DNA of 64,000 bases from Sulfitobacter sp. (GTDB lineage: Bacteria > Pseudomonadota > Alphaproteobacteria > Rhodobacterales > Rhodobacteraceae), in the NCBI GenBank assembly GCA_017854855.1, contig JAFMGZ010000001.1:1-64000 (forward strand), given 5' to 3'. The notes under the pieces were generated by a model that saw only the letters and a list, made by a program, of their open reading frames with translations, had not been told where the DNA came from and ran no database searches. Below are positions 26,907-34,568 of the stretch, piece by piece. Each line of letters starts with the position of its first letter. The first letter of the stretch is position 1. Position numbers and translations under genes: made by a program.

Positions 26907-27929
26907 ATGGGTTATCGCGTCGCCGTCGTGGGCGCCACAGGCAATGTGGGCCGCGAAATGCTGAACATTCTGGCCGAGCGCCAGTTTCCTACGGACGAAG
27001 TCGTGGCATTGGCCAGCCGCCGTTCGCTGGGAACGGAGGTCAGCTATGGGGACAAGACGCTCAAATGCAAGGATCTGGATACGTTCGACTTCACGGGCTG
27101 GGACATGGCGCTGTTCGCTGTAGGCTCTGAAGCGACCAAGAAATATGCACCCGCTGCCGCCAAGGCAGGCTGCGTTGTGATCGATAACTCTTCGCTGTAT
27201 CGCTATGACGCGGATATTCCGCTGATTGTGCCCGAAGTGAACCCGCAGGCGATTCACGACTATGCAAACCGCAATATCATCGCCAACCCAAACTGTTCGA
27301 CCGCGCAGATGGTTGTCGCGCTAAAGCCCTTGCATGACCGCGCGACGATCAAGCGCGTCGTCGTCAGCACCTATCAGTCCGTGTCCGGTGCCGGCAAAGA
27401 AGGCATGGACGAGCTGTGGGACCAGACCAAGGCGGTCTATAACCCCACATCTGATGTGCCCCCGAAAAAGTTCCAAAAGCAGATCGCGTTCAATGTGATT
27501 CCGCAGATCGACGTGTTCATGGATTCGGGCGACACCAAAGAAGAATGGAAAATGATGGTCGAGACGAAAAAGATCATCGACCCTAAGATCAAGGTGACCG
27601 CAACCTGTGTGCGTGTCCCCGTCTTTGTCGGCCACTCCGAATCGATCAACATCGAATTCGAAGACCATCTGGACGAGGATGAGGCCCGCGATATCCTGCG
27701 CGAGGCACCCGGTGTCATGGTGATCGACAAGCGCGAGCCCGGCGGCTACGTCACGCCGATCGAATGCGCGGGGGATTTCGCCACTTTCATCAGCCGCATC
27801 CGCCAGGACAGCACGATTGATAACGGTCTGAACCTGTGGTGCGTCAGCGACAACCTGCGCAAGGGTGCCGCCCTGAACGCCGTCCAGATCGCAGAGCTGC
27901 TGGGCCGTGAGGTGCTGAAAAAAGGGTAA
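26907..27929 (+). CDS. asd: Aspartate-semialdehyde dehydrogenase
   Basis: Second enzyme of the aspartate pathway to lysine, threonine and methionine and to diaminopimelate for the cell wall; reduces aspartyl phosphate with NADPH. The 340-residue length is usual. The N-terminal cofactor motif is VVGATGNVGREML; the catalytic cysteine is in IIANPNCSTAQMV near residue 131; TYQSVSGAGKEGMDEL and VPVFVGHSESINIEF complete the active site, the latter with the conserved His. A GGAGA ribosome site precedes the ATG. It is a single-gene unit followed by two tandem terminators. Confidence 0.97.
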   Translation: MGYRVAVVGATGNVGREMLNILAERQFPTDEVVALASRRSLGTEVSYGDKTLKCKDLDTFDFTGWDMALFAVGSEATKKYAPAAAKAGCVVIDNSSLYRYDADIPLIVPEVNPQAIHDYANRNIIANPNCSTAQMVVALKPLHDRATIKRVVVSTYQSVSGAGKEGMDELWDQTKAVYNPTSDVPPKKFQKQIAFNVIPQIDVFMDSGDTKEEWKMMVETKKIIDPKIKVTATCVRVPVFVGHSESINIEFEDHLDEDEARDILREAPGVMVIDKREPGGYVTPIECAGDFATFISRIRQDSTIDNGLNLWCVSDNLRKGAALNAVQIAELLGREVLKKG

Positions 27930-27948
27930 GGCGTTCCTGCAAACCCTG

Positions 27949-27980
27949 CGCCCCTTTGGCTTGCATAAAGGGGCGATTTT
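27949..27980 (+). terminator. First terminator after asd
   Basis: CGCCCCTTT (27949-27957) pairs perfectly with AAAGGGGCG (27967-27975), loop of nine, followed by ATTTT. It begins 20 bases after the asd stop. Confidence 0.7.
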
Positions 27981-27985
27981 ACACC

Positions 27986-28020
27986 ATGGGGTGTCCGGAC
28001 ATCGGGCACCCCATTTTTTT
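27986..28020 (+). terminator. Second terminator after asd
   Basis: ATGGGGTG (27986-27993) pairs perfectly with CACCCCAT (28007-28014) over a 13-base loop and runs into seven T. Together with the preceding stem-loop it gives a tandem stop between asd and the convergent carbonic anhydrase gene. Confidence 0.85.
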
Positions 28021-28068
28021 GGTCAATTTCGGCCGCTGCGGCCCGCAATCGCAAGACAGGTCTTGGCC

Positions 28069-28719
28069 CTAAACGGGTTGGAAGCTGTCGCTTTGCGGAT
28101 TGTAATGTTCCAGCCCGCCCTCACCGATATCGGTCCACAGACCGTGCAGGGTCAGTTCACCTTCCTCCACCCGCTCTTTCAGCCAGGGAAAGGTCATCAG
28201 GTTCTCAAGCGAGATCATCACCGTGTGTTTCTCAAGCTGGCGTGTCTGTTCTTGGCGGTCGTCGATGTCTTTGACGATGTCATAGCGCGGGCGCAGGATG
28301 TCCATCCAGCGCCCGACAAAGCTGTCATGGGCGTCCAGTTCGGGCGCGTGACCTTCGCACATGTCAATGCAGCCTTTGACACCGCCACAGTTCGAATGGC
28401 CCAGAACGATCACATGACTGACCTTCAAAAAGCGCACAGCGTATTCCACCGCAGCAGATGTGCCATGGTGATCGCCGTCCGGTTCATAGGGCGGAACAAG
28501 GTTCGCAATATTGCGATGGATAAAGAATTCGCCCTGATCCGCACCGAAGATCGACGTGACATGAACCCTGCTGTCACAGCAGGAAATCACCATCGCGCGG
28601 GGATGTTGGCCATCCGATGCCAGCCGGCGGTACCATGATTTGTTTTCCGCATATCCCGTGGCCTTCCAGCCGTGATATCGCTGCACCAGATAACCTGGCA
28701 AAAGCCGCGCGTGCTCCAT
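28069..28719 (-). CDS. Beta-carbonic anhydrase
   Basis: Interconverts CO2 and bicarbonate in the cytoplasm, supplying bicarbonate to carboxylases. The 216-residue protein has the zinc ligands in ISCCDSRV (Cys47, with the Asp-Arg dyad D49-R51) and VLGHSNCGGV (His and Cys near residues 107 and 110). RNIANLVPPYEPDGDHHGT and the Ala-Ala-Val-Glu-Tyr-Ala stretch are typical of the beta class, clade of bacterial Can/CynT. It is a single gene, divergent from the helical-protein gene by about 147 bases. The carboxylase subunit gene accD elsewhere in the window is a plausible user of its product. Confidence 0.95.
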   Translation of the reverse strand: MEHARLLPGYLVQRYHGWKATGYAENKSWYRRLASDGQHPRAMVISCCDSRVHVTSIFGADQGEFFIHRNIANLVPPYEPDGDHHGTSAAVEYAVRFLKVSHVIVLGHSNCGGVKGCIDMCEGHAPELDAHDSFVGRWMDILRPRYDIVKDIDDRQEQTRQLEKHTVMISLENLMTFPWLKERVEEGELTLHGLWTDIGEGGLEHYNPQSDSFQPV

Positions 28720-28866
28720 CTTACTTCCGTCCCAAATAGTCTGCAGGCACTCCTATCCCAAATTTTTGACAGTTTCGAGAGAAAAGGCCCTTTGCGCTCA
28801 ACCATTTCATCATCTGTGTATAGGATTTTGCGCATCGCCGTGGGGGCAATCAAAGGGTGAGTGACA

Positions 28867-29244
28867 ATGCAGCTGCTGCAAATAAAACCAATGGAAAACG
28901 TCATTGTCGATCAGGATCGGCTGGGCGCGCTTTATGCGCAACTGGGCGAGGCCGGTGCCGAAGATGTTGTTTGCCGCGCACTGGAGGAATTGGCGCTGCG
29001 CCTGTCCCATAGCGAGATGCTGTTTCACCAGGAAGGCTGGGTCGACCTGCGCCAGAACACCCGCAGTCTGATTGCGATTGCGGATCAGATCGGCATGACC
29101 GCGCTCAGCCAGGTCGCGCAGGATGTGAGCCATTGCATCGACCGCCGGGACATCACTGCGCTGGCTGCGACCCTGTCGCGCCTGATCCGGGTCGGTGAAC
29201 GTTCTTTGACCGCCATATGGGATCTGCAGGATATCCCCTTCTGA
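28867..29244 (+). CDS. Small helical protein, HPt-like fold without the histidine
   Basis: 125-residue protein that I believe is conserved in Rhodobacterales without an assigned role. ATG 28867 is chosen; GTG 28861 is an alternative, both behind AAAGGGTGA. The C-terminal two thirds, with LRQNTRSLIAIADQIGMTALSQVAQ and ATLSRLIRVGERSL, has the helix spacing and the G-M-x-x-L-x-x-x-A pattern of histidine phosphotransfer domains, but the position expected to hold the phospho-His is Asn-Thr. It could bind a response regulator without relaying phosphate. The similarity is by pattern only. The nearby genes are carbonic anhydrase and an aminopeptidase. Confidence 0.6.
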   Translation: MQLLQIKPMENVIVDQDRLGALYAQLGEAGAEDVVCRALEELALRLSHSEMLFHQEGWVDLRQNTRSLIAIADQIGMTALSQVAQDVSHCIDRRDITALAATLSRLIRVGERSLTAIWDLQDIPF

Positions 29245-29309
29245 CCAGTTGCGGGCCGGCAGGAAACAGGTAGGCTGCGGCAAAATTCACTTTAGCCGTC
29301 AGGTTCCAC

Positions 29310-30695
29310 ATGCCCCTTACCTTTGCCCCACCTTCAGATCATGCCATTCCGCTTCATGTGGTTGAAAAAGATGCGGTCGAAAGCTGGCTTGCCAGCCAAA
29401 GTGATGCCGCCCAGGCCTGGATCAACGCGCAGGCCTTTACCGGTGCGCTGGGTCAGGCCGTTGCTGTTCCGGGTCCAGATGGGCTGCCGATGCTGGCGCT
29501 TGTTGGCTATGGCACGGCCCAAAGCCGCAAGCGGGGGCGGTTTCATCTGGCGGCTGCGGCGGCAAATCTGCCAAAGGGGGCATATGCCCTGACCGAAGGC
29601 GCGCTGGCCGAGGATCAACTGCACAGCGAGGCGCTGGGATGGCTTTTGGCCGGATACCGGTTTGATCGCTATCGCACGCAAACACCACTGCAGGCCAGGC
29701 TTGTCGCCCCCAGGGGTATCGACGCGGAAAAGGTACAGGCCATTGCAGCAGGCGAGGCGCTGAGCAGGGATTTGATCAACACCCCCGCCAGTGACATGGG
29801 GCCACCCGATCTGGAACAGGCCGCCCGTGATCTGGCGGAGGCGCATCAGGCAGATATCAATGTGATCACCGGTGACGCGCTGCTTGAGCAGAATTTTCCG
29901 ATGATCCATACGGTTGGCCGCGCGGCAGACCGTGCACCAAGGCTGATTGACATGCGCTGGGGCACCGCTGGGCCCAAGCTGACCCTTGTTGGCAAGGGCG
30001 TTTGTTTTGACACCGGCGGGTTGAACCTCAAGCCCGGTGCATCAATGGGGCTGATGAAAAAGGACATGGGCGGTGCGGCCGCCGTGCTGGGGCTGGCACA
30101 TATGATCATGGCTACGGGGCTCAGACTGCAATTGCGCGTGCTGATCCCCGCGGTTGAAAATGCCGTGTCTGGCAACGCGTTTCGCCCCCAGGATATCCTG
30201 ACATCCCGCAAGGGTCTGACGGTTGAGATCAACAATACCGACGCCGAAGGGCGTTTGGTGCTGGCAGACGCGCTGGCTTTTGCGGATGAGGATAAACCAG
30301 ATCAGATCATCTCGATGGCGACGCTGACGGGGGCCGCACGTGTGGCCGTAGGTCCGGATCTGGCACCCTACTTCAGTGACGACCCAGCCTTTGTTTCAGC
30401 GCTTGAGACAGCGGCGGCAGCGCAGAACGATCCGGTCTGGCGGATGCCGTTTCACGACCCCTATGAGACGATGATTGAACCGGGCATTGCCGATCTGGAC
30501 AATGCGCCCTCTGGCGGCTTTGCCGGATGTATCACGGCGGCGCTATTTCTGCGCCGCTTCGTGACCGACAGCCCCTATGCGCATTTCGACATCTATGGCT
30601 GGCAGCCCAATGCGGCCCCGGCGCGGCCCAAAGGCGGTGTGGGGCAGGCCACCCGCGCCCTGCACGCAGCGCTGGGTCCGCTGCTGAACCTATGA
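29310..30695 (+). CDS. M17 family leucyl aminopeptidase
   Basis: Two-metal cytosolic aminopeptidase removing N-terminal residues from peptides; 461 residues. The C-terminal catalytic domain shows GKGVCFDTGGLNLKP (metal-binding Asp and Lys) near residue 232 and the signature NTDAEGRLVLADAL near residue 310, followed by SMATLTGAARVAVGP. The N-terminal domain is shorter and more divergent than in PepA, as in the PepB-like/Rhodobacterales group. Its stop overlaps the start of the NlpC/P60 gene (ATGA), so peptide cleavage and cell-wall peptide hydrolysis are encoded together, possibly for muropeptide recycling. Confidence 0.93.
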   Translation: MPLTFAPPSDHAIPLHVVEKDAVESWLASQSDAAQAWINAQAFTGALGQAVAVPGPDGLPMLALVGYGTAQSRKRGRFHLAAAAANLPKGAYALTEGALAEDQLHSEALGWLLAGYRFDRYRTQTPLQARLVAPRGIDAEKVQAIAAGEALSRDLINTPASDMGPPDLEQAARDLAEAHQADINVITGDALLEQNFPMIHTVGRAADRAPRLIDMRWGTAGPKLTLVGKGVCFDTGGLNLKPGASMGLMKKDMGGAAAVLGLAHMIMATGLRLQLRVLIPAVENAVSGNAFRPQDILTSRKGLTVEINNTDAEGRLVLADALAFADEDKPDQIISMATLTGAARVAVGPDLAPYFSDDPAFVSALETAAAAQNDPVWRMPFHDPYETMIEPGIADLDNAPSGGFAGCITAALFLRRFVTDSPYAHFDIYGWQPNAAPARPKGGVGQATRALHAALGPLLNL

Positions 30696-31465
30696 CCGAT
30701 CCACGCCAGACGCCTGATCCTGCTGTGATCACGCGCCGCGACCCCGCGCGGATCACACAGCCTGTGACGGACCTGTGCCGCAGCGCCGCAGGCCCCAGGG
30801 ACCGACAGCTGCTTTATGGTGATGCGGTGACCGTTTTGAACGACGATCAGGGCTGGTGCTATGTTCAGGCGAAAAAGGACGGCTATTGCGGCCATGTGCC
30901 GTCTGACAGTCTTGGCCCGCCTGCATCCGCCAGCCACCTGGTGACCGCGCCTGCGACCCATGCCTATCAGAGGGCTGATTTCAAATCCCCCGACCTGTGC
31001 AGCCTGAGCCATGGCAGCCAAGTGGAGGTGCAGGCAAAGGCAGGCATATTCGCACAAACGACACTGGGTTTCATACCTTTGGTCCATCTTGCCCCGATTG
31101 GGACGGTTGCCAATGACCCTGCAGATATCGCTGCCCTGTTTCTGGGGACGCCCTACCTTTGGGGTGGCAACAGCCGCTGGGGGATAGATTGTTCGGGTCT
31201 TGTGCAGGCGGCCCTGTTGGCCTGCGGCATCCCCTGCCCCGGTGACAGTGATCAACAACATGCACTGGGACAGCCCGCATCAGCAGAATATCGGCGCAAT
31301 GACCTGTTGTTCTGGAAGGGGCATGTGGCGCTGGTGGTAGATGGGAAACGCCTGATCCACGCAAATGCGGCGACCATGTCAGTGGTGTATGAATCCATCG
31401 AAGAAGCGCGCCAGCGCATCAGCGATCAGGGCGACGGGGCCGTCACGGCACATCGCAGGTTTTGA
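30692..31465 (+). CDS. NlpC/P60 family peptidoglycan hydrolase with SH3 domains
   Basis: 257-residue C40 cysteine peptidase expected to cut gamma-D-glutamyl-diaminopimelate bonds in murein peptides. The first part holds two SH3b-like units (around GDAVTVLNDDQGWCYVQ and HGSQVEVQAKAGIF). The C-terminal NlpC/P60 domain has the catalytic Cys in WGIDCSGLVQ near residue 167 and the His in WKGHVALVVDG, with LIHANA after it. No signal peptide is seen, so like other cytosolic members it may act on recycled peptides; this fits the ATGA overlap with the leucyl aminopeptidase. A start at 30692 is chosen for that coupling. Confidence 0.92.
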   Translation: MTDPRQTPDPAVITRRDPARITQPVTDLCRSAAGPRDRQLLYGDAVTVLNDDQGWCYVQAKKDGYCGHVPSDSLGPPASASHLVTAPATHAYQRADFKSPDLCSLSHGSQVEVQAKAGIFAQTTLGFIPLVHLAPIGTVANDPADIAALFLGTPYLWGGNSRWGIDCSGLVQAALLACGIPCPGDSDQQHALGQPASAEYRRNDLLFWKGHVALVVDGKRLIHANAATMSVVYESIEEARQRISDQGDGAVTAHRRF

Positions 31466-31480
31466 TCGGGACAGGCCCGG

Positions 31481-31828
31481 TCACTCCACCGCGCGGATCA
31501 GCTTGCGTTCCAGGATGCGCAGAACGGATTTCAGGTCATGCCCACGGCGCAGCACCTGACCGCCTGTTCCCACGACCGCGTACATCCCTTGTTTGCTGCG
31601 CAATTTGGGCCGCTTTTCAATGCGGTAGAGTGGAATTTCAGCTGTACGCCGGAACACAGAGAACACCGCGACCTCGCGCAGACAGGAGATGCCGTAGTCG
31701 CGCCATTCTCCTGCGGCAACCATCCGGCCGTAAAGCGACAAGATCACAGACAGCTCTGTGCGGTGAAACGCGACCTGCTCTGGGGGGCGCTCAAAGGGGG
31801 TCACCTGGGGGGGAAATTGAACAGTCAT
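31481..31828 (-). CDS. DUF2794 domain-containing protein
   Basis: 115-residue cytosolic protein. The stretches VAFHRTELSVILSLYGRMVAAGEWRDY and YRIEKRPKLRSKQGMYAVVG are characteristic of DUF2794, found across alphaproteobacteria with unknown function. ATG 31828 (MTVQFPP) is chosen because it matches the usual family N-terminus; the open frame continues far upstream without support. The protein is basic toward the C-terminus (LRRGHDLKSVLRILERK). It is convergent with the NlpC/P60 gene, 15 bases away. The 205 bases upstream, before paaI, show no gene or clear element. Confidence 0.83.
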   Translation of the reverse strand: MTVQFPPQVTPFERPPEQVAFHRTELSVILSLYGRMVAAGEWRDYGISCLREVAVFSVFRRTAEIPLYRIEKRPKLRSKQGMYAVVGTGGQVLRRGHDLKSVLRILERKLIRAVE

Positions 31829-32033
31829 GATACCACAGTTGCGCCCTTCGTTTCGCAAATCAAGTGCTAGCGCGTTTTGGCAAAAAAGCCTGCCTGCCTT
31901 GGCGCGACCCAAAATCAAAGATTTCAACGCGTTAACCGGCAGGTCATGGACCGGCTGTTGCAAGAATTGCCCTGACCCCGTCATGCATGTTGAAAGCGTT
32001 ACAGAATAATGGCAATGCTTGAGATTATGAAAC

Positions 32034-32489
32034 ATGAAAGCTGAGCTCATGACCCCAGATGCACGTGCGCGCAAATGTGCCGAGTTGATGTTCGCCAAAG
32101 ATTCGGCCTCGCCCGGGTTGGGCATGGCGATCCAAAGCGTGGGGCCGGGTCATGCTGTCATGACCATGACGGTTCGGCCGGACATGTTGAACGGCCACCG
32201 CATCTGTCATGGCGGATTCATCTTTGCGCTGGCAGACAGCACCTTTGCTTTTGCCTGCAATACCTACAATCAGCTGACCGTCGCACAGCAAAATCAGATC
32301 ACCTACCTGAACCCCGGAAAAGCAGGAGAGGTTCTGACCGCACGCGCCGACGAAGTGTCGCGCACAGGCCGGTCCGGCATCTATGACGTCACCGTCACGG
32401 GCGAGGATGGCAGGACAGTCGCGCTGTTCCGGGGTCTGTCGCGCACTGTCAAAGGACAGCATTTCCCCGAGGAGGACACCGCATCATGA
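32034..32489 (+). CDS. paaI: Hydroxyphenylacetyl-CoA thioesterase PaaI
   Basis: Hotdog-fold thioesterase that releases CoA from stalled ring-hydroxylated intermediates of phenylacetate breakdown. The 151-residue protein has NGHRICHGGFIFALADSTFAFACN near residue 53, with the catalytic Asp region and the H-G-G motif of the PaaI group, and YLNPGKAGEVLTARADEV. Two starts are close (ATG 32034 and ATG 32049). It overlaps paaK by 4 bases. The ring epoxidase (paaABCDE), paaZ and other phenylacetate genes are not in the window. Confidence 0.9.
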   Translation: MKAELMTPDARARKCAELMFAKDSASPGLGMAIQSVGPGHAVMTMTVRPDMLNGHRICHGGFIFALADSTFAFACNTYNQLTVAQQNQITYLNPGKAGEVLTARADEVSRTGRSGIYDVTVTGEDGRTVALFRGLSRTVKGQHFPEEDTAS

Positions 32490-33793
32490 AAGACCTGACC
32501 CCCGCAAAAGGCAGCCTTGACCCCATCGAAATCGCCAGCCGGGACGAGATTGCGGCCCTGCAACTGGAGCGTATGAAATGGTCCTTGCGCCACGCCTATG
32601 ACAATGTGCCCTTTTACAAGTCCAGCTTTGACGCGGCGGGTGTGCATCCCGACAATTTGACGGACCTCAGCGATCTGGCAAAGTTTCCCTTTACCGTCAA
32701 AACCGATCTGCGCGACAACTATCCGTTCAAAATGTTCGCAGTCCCGCGCGCGCAGGTGGCGCGCATTCATGCCTCTTCTGGCACGACGGGGCAGCCGACA
32801 GTGGTGGGATACACCCAGCGGGATCTGGAACACTGGGGCAGCGTTGTTGCCCGGTCCCTGCGGGCAGCCGGCATGCGCCCCGGCGACATGTTGCACAACG
32901 CCTACGGCTACGGGTTGTTTACCGGCGGGCTTGGCATCCATCTGGGTGCCGACGCGCTGGGGCTGACCACCTATCCCATTTCGGGCGGCATGACCCCCCG
33001 GCAGGTGCGCCTGATCGAAGATTTCAAACCCAAGGGGATCACGGTCACCCCGTCCTATTCGCTTTCGATCCTCGACGAATTTGCCGCCCAGGGCCTTGAT
33101 CCCCGCGACTGTTCGCTTGAGGTTGGCATCTTTGGCGCTGAACCTTGGACCAACGCGATGCGCCAGGAGATTGAACAGGCGTTTGATATGCATGCCCTCG
33201 ACATCTACGGCCTGTCCGAAGTCATGGGCCCCGGCGTCTCCATGGAATGCGTGGAGACGAAAGACGGGCTGCACATCTGGGAGGATCACTTCTTTCCCGA
33301 AATCATCAACCCCGAAACCGGTGAACCCGTGGCCGAAGGTGAGCAGGGCGAACTGGTCTTTACCTCGCTGACCAAGGAAGCCTTTCCAATTATCCGGTAT
33401 CGCACCCGCGACCTGACCCGTTTGTTGCCGGGCACCGCGCGCAGCATGCGGCGCATGGAAAAGGTCACAGGGCGCAGCGACGACATGATCATCTTGCGGG
33501 GCGTCAACGTCTTTCCGACCCAGATCGAAGAGGCCCTGATGGCAACCAAGGGCCTGGCCCCCCATTTCCAGATTGAACTGTCACGGCCCAACCGGATGGA
33601 TCAGATGCGCGTGCTATGTGAATGTGCGGATGCCTCTGTCTCAGACGATGCGCGCGCGGCTGCCGCCAAGGCAATGGCCGCACAGATCAAGCAAACCGTC
33701 GGGATCAGCGTGCAGATTGACGTGGCGGATGTGGGCGGTGTTGCACGTTCCGAAGGCAAGGCGGTGCGTATCGTCGACAAGCGCCCGAAATAA
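32486..33793 (+). CDS. paaK: Phenylacetate-CoA ligase
   Basis: Activates phenylacetate with ATP and CoA, the first step of the aerobic hybrid pathway. The 435-residue protein is an ANL-superfamily member of PaaK size. The P-loop-like adenylation motif is ARIHASSGTTGQPTVVGYT near residue 95, Y-G-L-S-E is at IYGLSEVMGPG near residue 240, and the hinge and C-terminal domain follow RTRDLTR and GRSDDMIILRGVNVFPTQIEE. A GGAGG ribosome site lies before its ATG, which overlaps paaI. Convergent with a TetR gene 13 bases away. Confidence 0.95.
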   Translation: MKDLTPAKGSLDPIEIASRDEIAALQLERMKWSLRHAYDNVPFYKSSFDAAGVHPDNLTDLSDLAKFPFTVKTDLRDNYPFKMFAVPRAQVARIHASSGTTGQPTVVGYTQRDLEHWGSVVARSLRAAGMRPGDMLHNAYGYGLFTGGLGIHLGADALGLTTYPISGGMTPRQVRLIEDFKPKGITVTPSYSLSILDEFAAQGLDPRDCSLEVGIFGAEPWTNAMRQEIEQAFDMHALDIYGLSEVMGPGVSMECVETKDGLHIWEDHFFPEIINPETGEPVAEGEQGELVFTSLTKEAFPIIRYRTRDLTRLLPGTARSMRRMEKVTGRSDDMIILRGVNVFPTQIEEALMATKGLAPHFQIELSRPNRMDQMRVLCECADASVSDDARAAAAKAMAAQIKQTVGISVQIDVADVGGVARSEGKAVRIVDKRPK

Positions 33794-33806
33794 TCACAAG
33801 GTGCCG

Positions 33807-34433
33807 TCAGATGCCGCCCGACCCATAGCGGGCCAGAAAGGTTTCGACGGCACCATCCACCACCCGGTCAATCTCTGCATCGGTGACCGACTTTGTGATC
33901 CCAAAGATCAGGCGCGGCCACAGGTCCGCCTTGCACAGTTCACCAAACTGGTCGGCGGCCAATCTGTAATCGTCGATCTTGAGCTGCCCACGCGCAGCCG
34001 CTTCGCGAAAATAATCCGCCATCTCGGCCCGGATAACGGCGGGACCTGAATTGTAGAACGACTGGCCAATCTCTGGAAAACGGTCCGATTCAGCCACGCA
34101 TATCCGGAAAATCTGCACCCCGAAAGTGGAGGTGATAAACCGCAGAAAATGGTGCCCCGCCTGTGACAGCACCTGGCGTGGGGGTCCTGCCTTGTCGATG
34201 CTGTCCAGCGCCTCGCGGGCCTGCCGGATACATTCCGCGTTGGCAACTTCCATGAACAACAGCCTTTTGTCGGGAAAATAGCTGTACAAGGTCGCCTTGG
34301 ACACGCCCGCCACACGCGCAATTTCGTCAACGCTGGCCCCTTCAAAGCCGTCGGCCATGAAAACAGACCGCGCACCTTGCAGCACCTGATCAAACTTGCG
34401 GCCCTTGCGAACCTTTTGGACGGTTAAGGTCAT
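33807..34433 (-). CDS. TetR/AcrR family transcriptional regulator
   Basis: 208-residue DNA-binding repressor. The N-terminal helix-turn-helix is complete: ARSVFMADGFEGASVDEIARVAGVSKATLYSYFPDK, about residues 22-57. The C-terminal ligand domain (HHFLRFITSTFGVQIFRICVAES and so on) resembles the TetR_C_7/AefR-like group. It lies convergent with paaIK and divergent from mbfA, so either could be a target, though mbfA has its own iron box. In Rhodobacterales a TetR gene near paa genes often controls them; that is inference here. An imperfect GTGAA-20-TTCAC repeat at 34450-34479 is in its upstream region. Confidence 0.9.
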   Translation of the reverse strand: MTLTVQKVRKGRKFDQVLQGARSVFMADGFEGASVDEIARVAGVSKATLYSYFPDKRLLFMEVANAECIRQAREALDSIDKAGPPRQVLSQAGHHFLRFITSTFGVQIFRICVAESDRFPEIGQSFYNSGPAVIRAEMADYFREAAARGQLKIDDYRLAADQFGELCKADLWPRLIFGITKSVTDAEIDRVVDGAVETFLARYGSGGI

Positions 34434-34516
34434 GACGTCTCCGGGATTTGTGAAGGTCGTTATAAACCGTTTCGTTCACTTCCAACATGAAAAAGCATCC
34501 ATTTGAGTAAAGCTGA

Positions 34517-34554
34517 TTGCGATACTTCGGCAGAGTAATTAGAATGATTCTAAA
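34517..34554 (+). promoter_or_regulatory. mbfA promoter with Irr box over the -10
   Basis: A -35 TTGCGA (34517-34522) and -10 TAGAAT (34540-34545) are spaced by 17 bases. The 17-base element at 34538-34554 reads ATTAGAA-TGA-TTCTAAA, matching the iron-control element TTTAGAA-N3-TTCTAAA of the Irr regulator at 13 of 14 half-site positions. The box covers the -10, so binding should block transcription when iron is low. The match is seen directly; Irr as the binder follows from known mbfA regulation in Agrobacterium and Bradyrhizobium. Confidence 0.78.
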
Positions 34555-34568
34555 CAAAGGAGCGTCAA

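Noticed and set aside
28730-28763. Direct repeat TCCCAAAT 26 bases apart between carbonic anhydrase and the helical-protein gene
   Set aside because: Two 8-base copies at this spacing may be chance; no known binding site matches.
31829-32033. Gap of 205 bases between DUF2794 and paaI searched for small genes or RNA
   Set aside because: Only very short frames without ribosome sites; no stable terminator or tRNA-like fold seen.
32381-33565. Minus-strand open frame opposite paaK
   Set aside because: paaK has complete ligase motifs; the antisense product is Gln/His/Gly-rich and unlike any family.
34450-34479. GTGAA and TTCAC inverted repeat upstream of the TetR gene as a possible operator
   Set aside because: Only five bases per arm with a 20-base spacer and no inner symmetry; not enough to call an operator.
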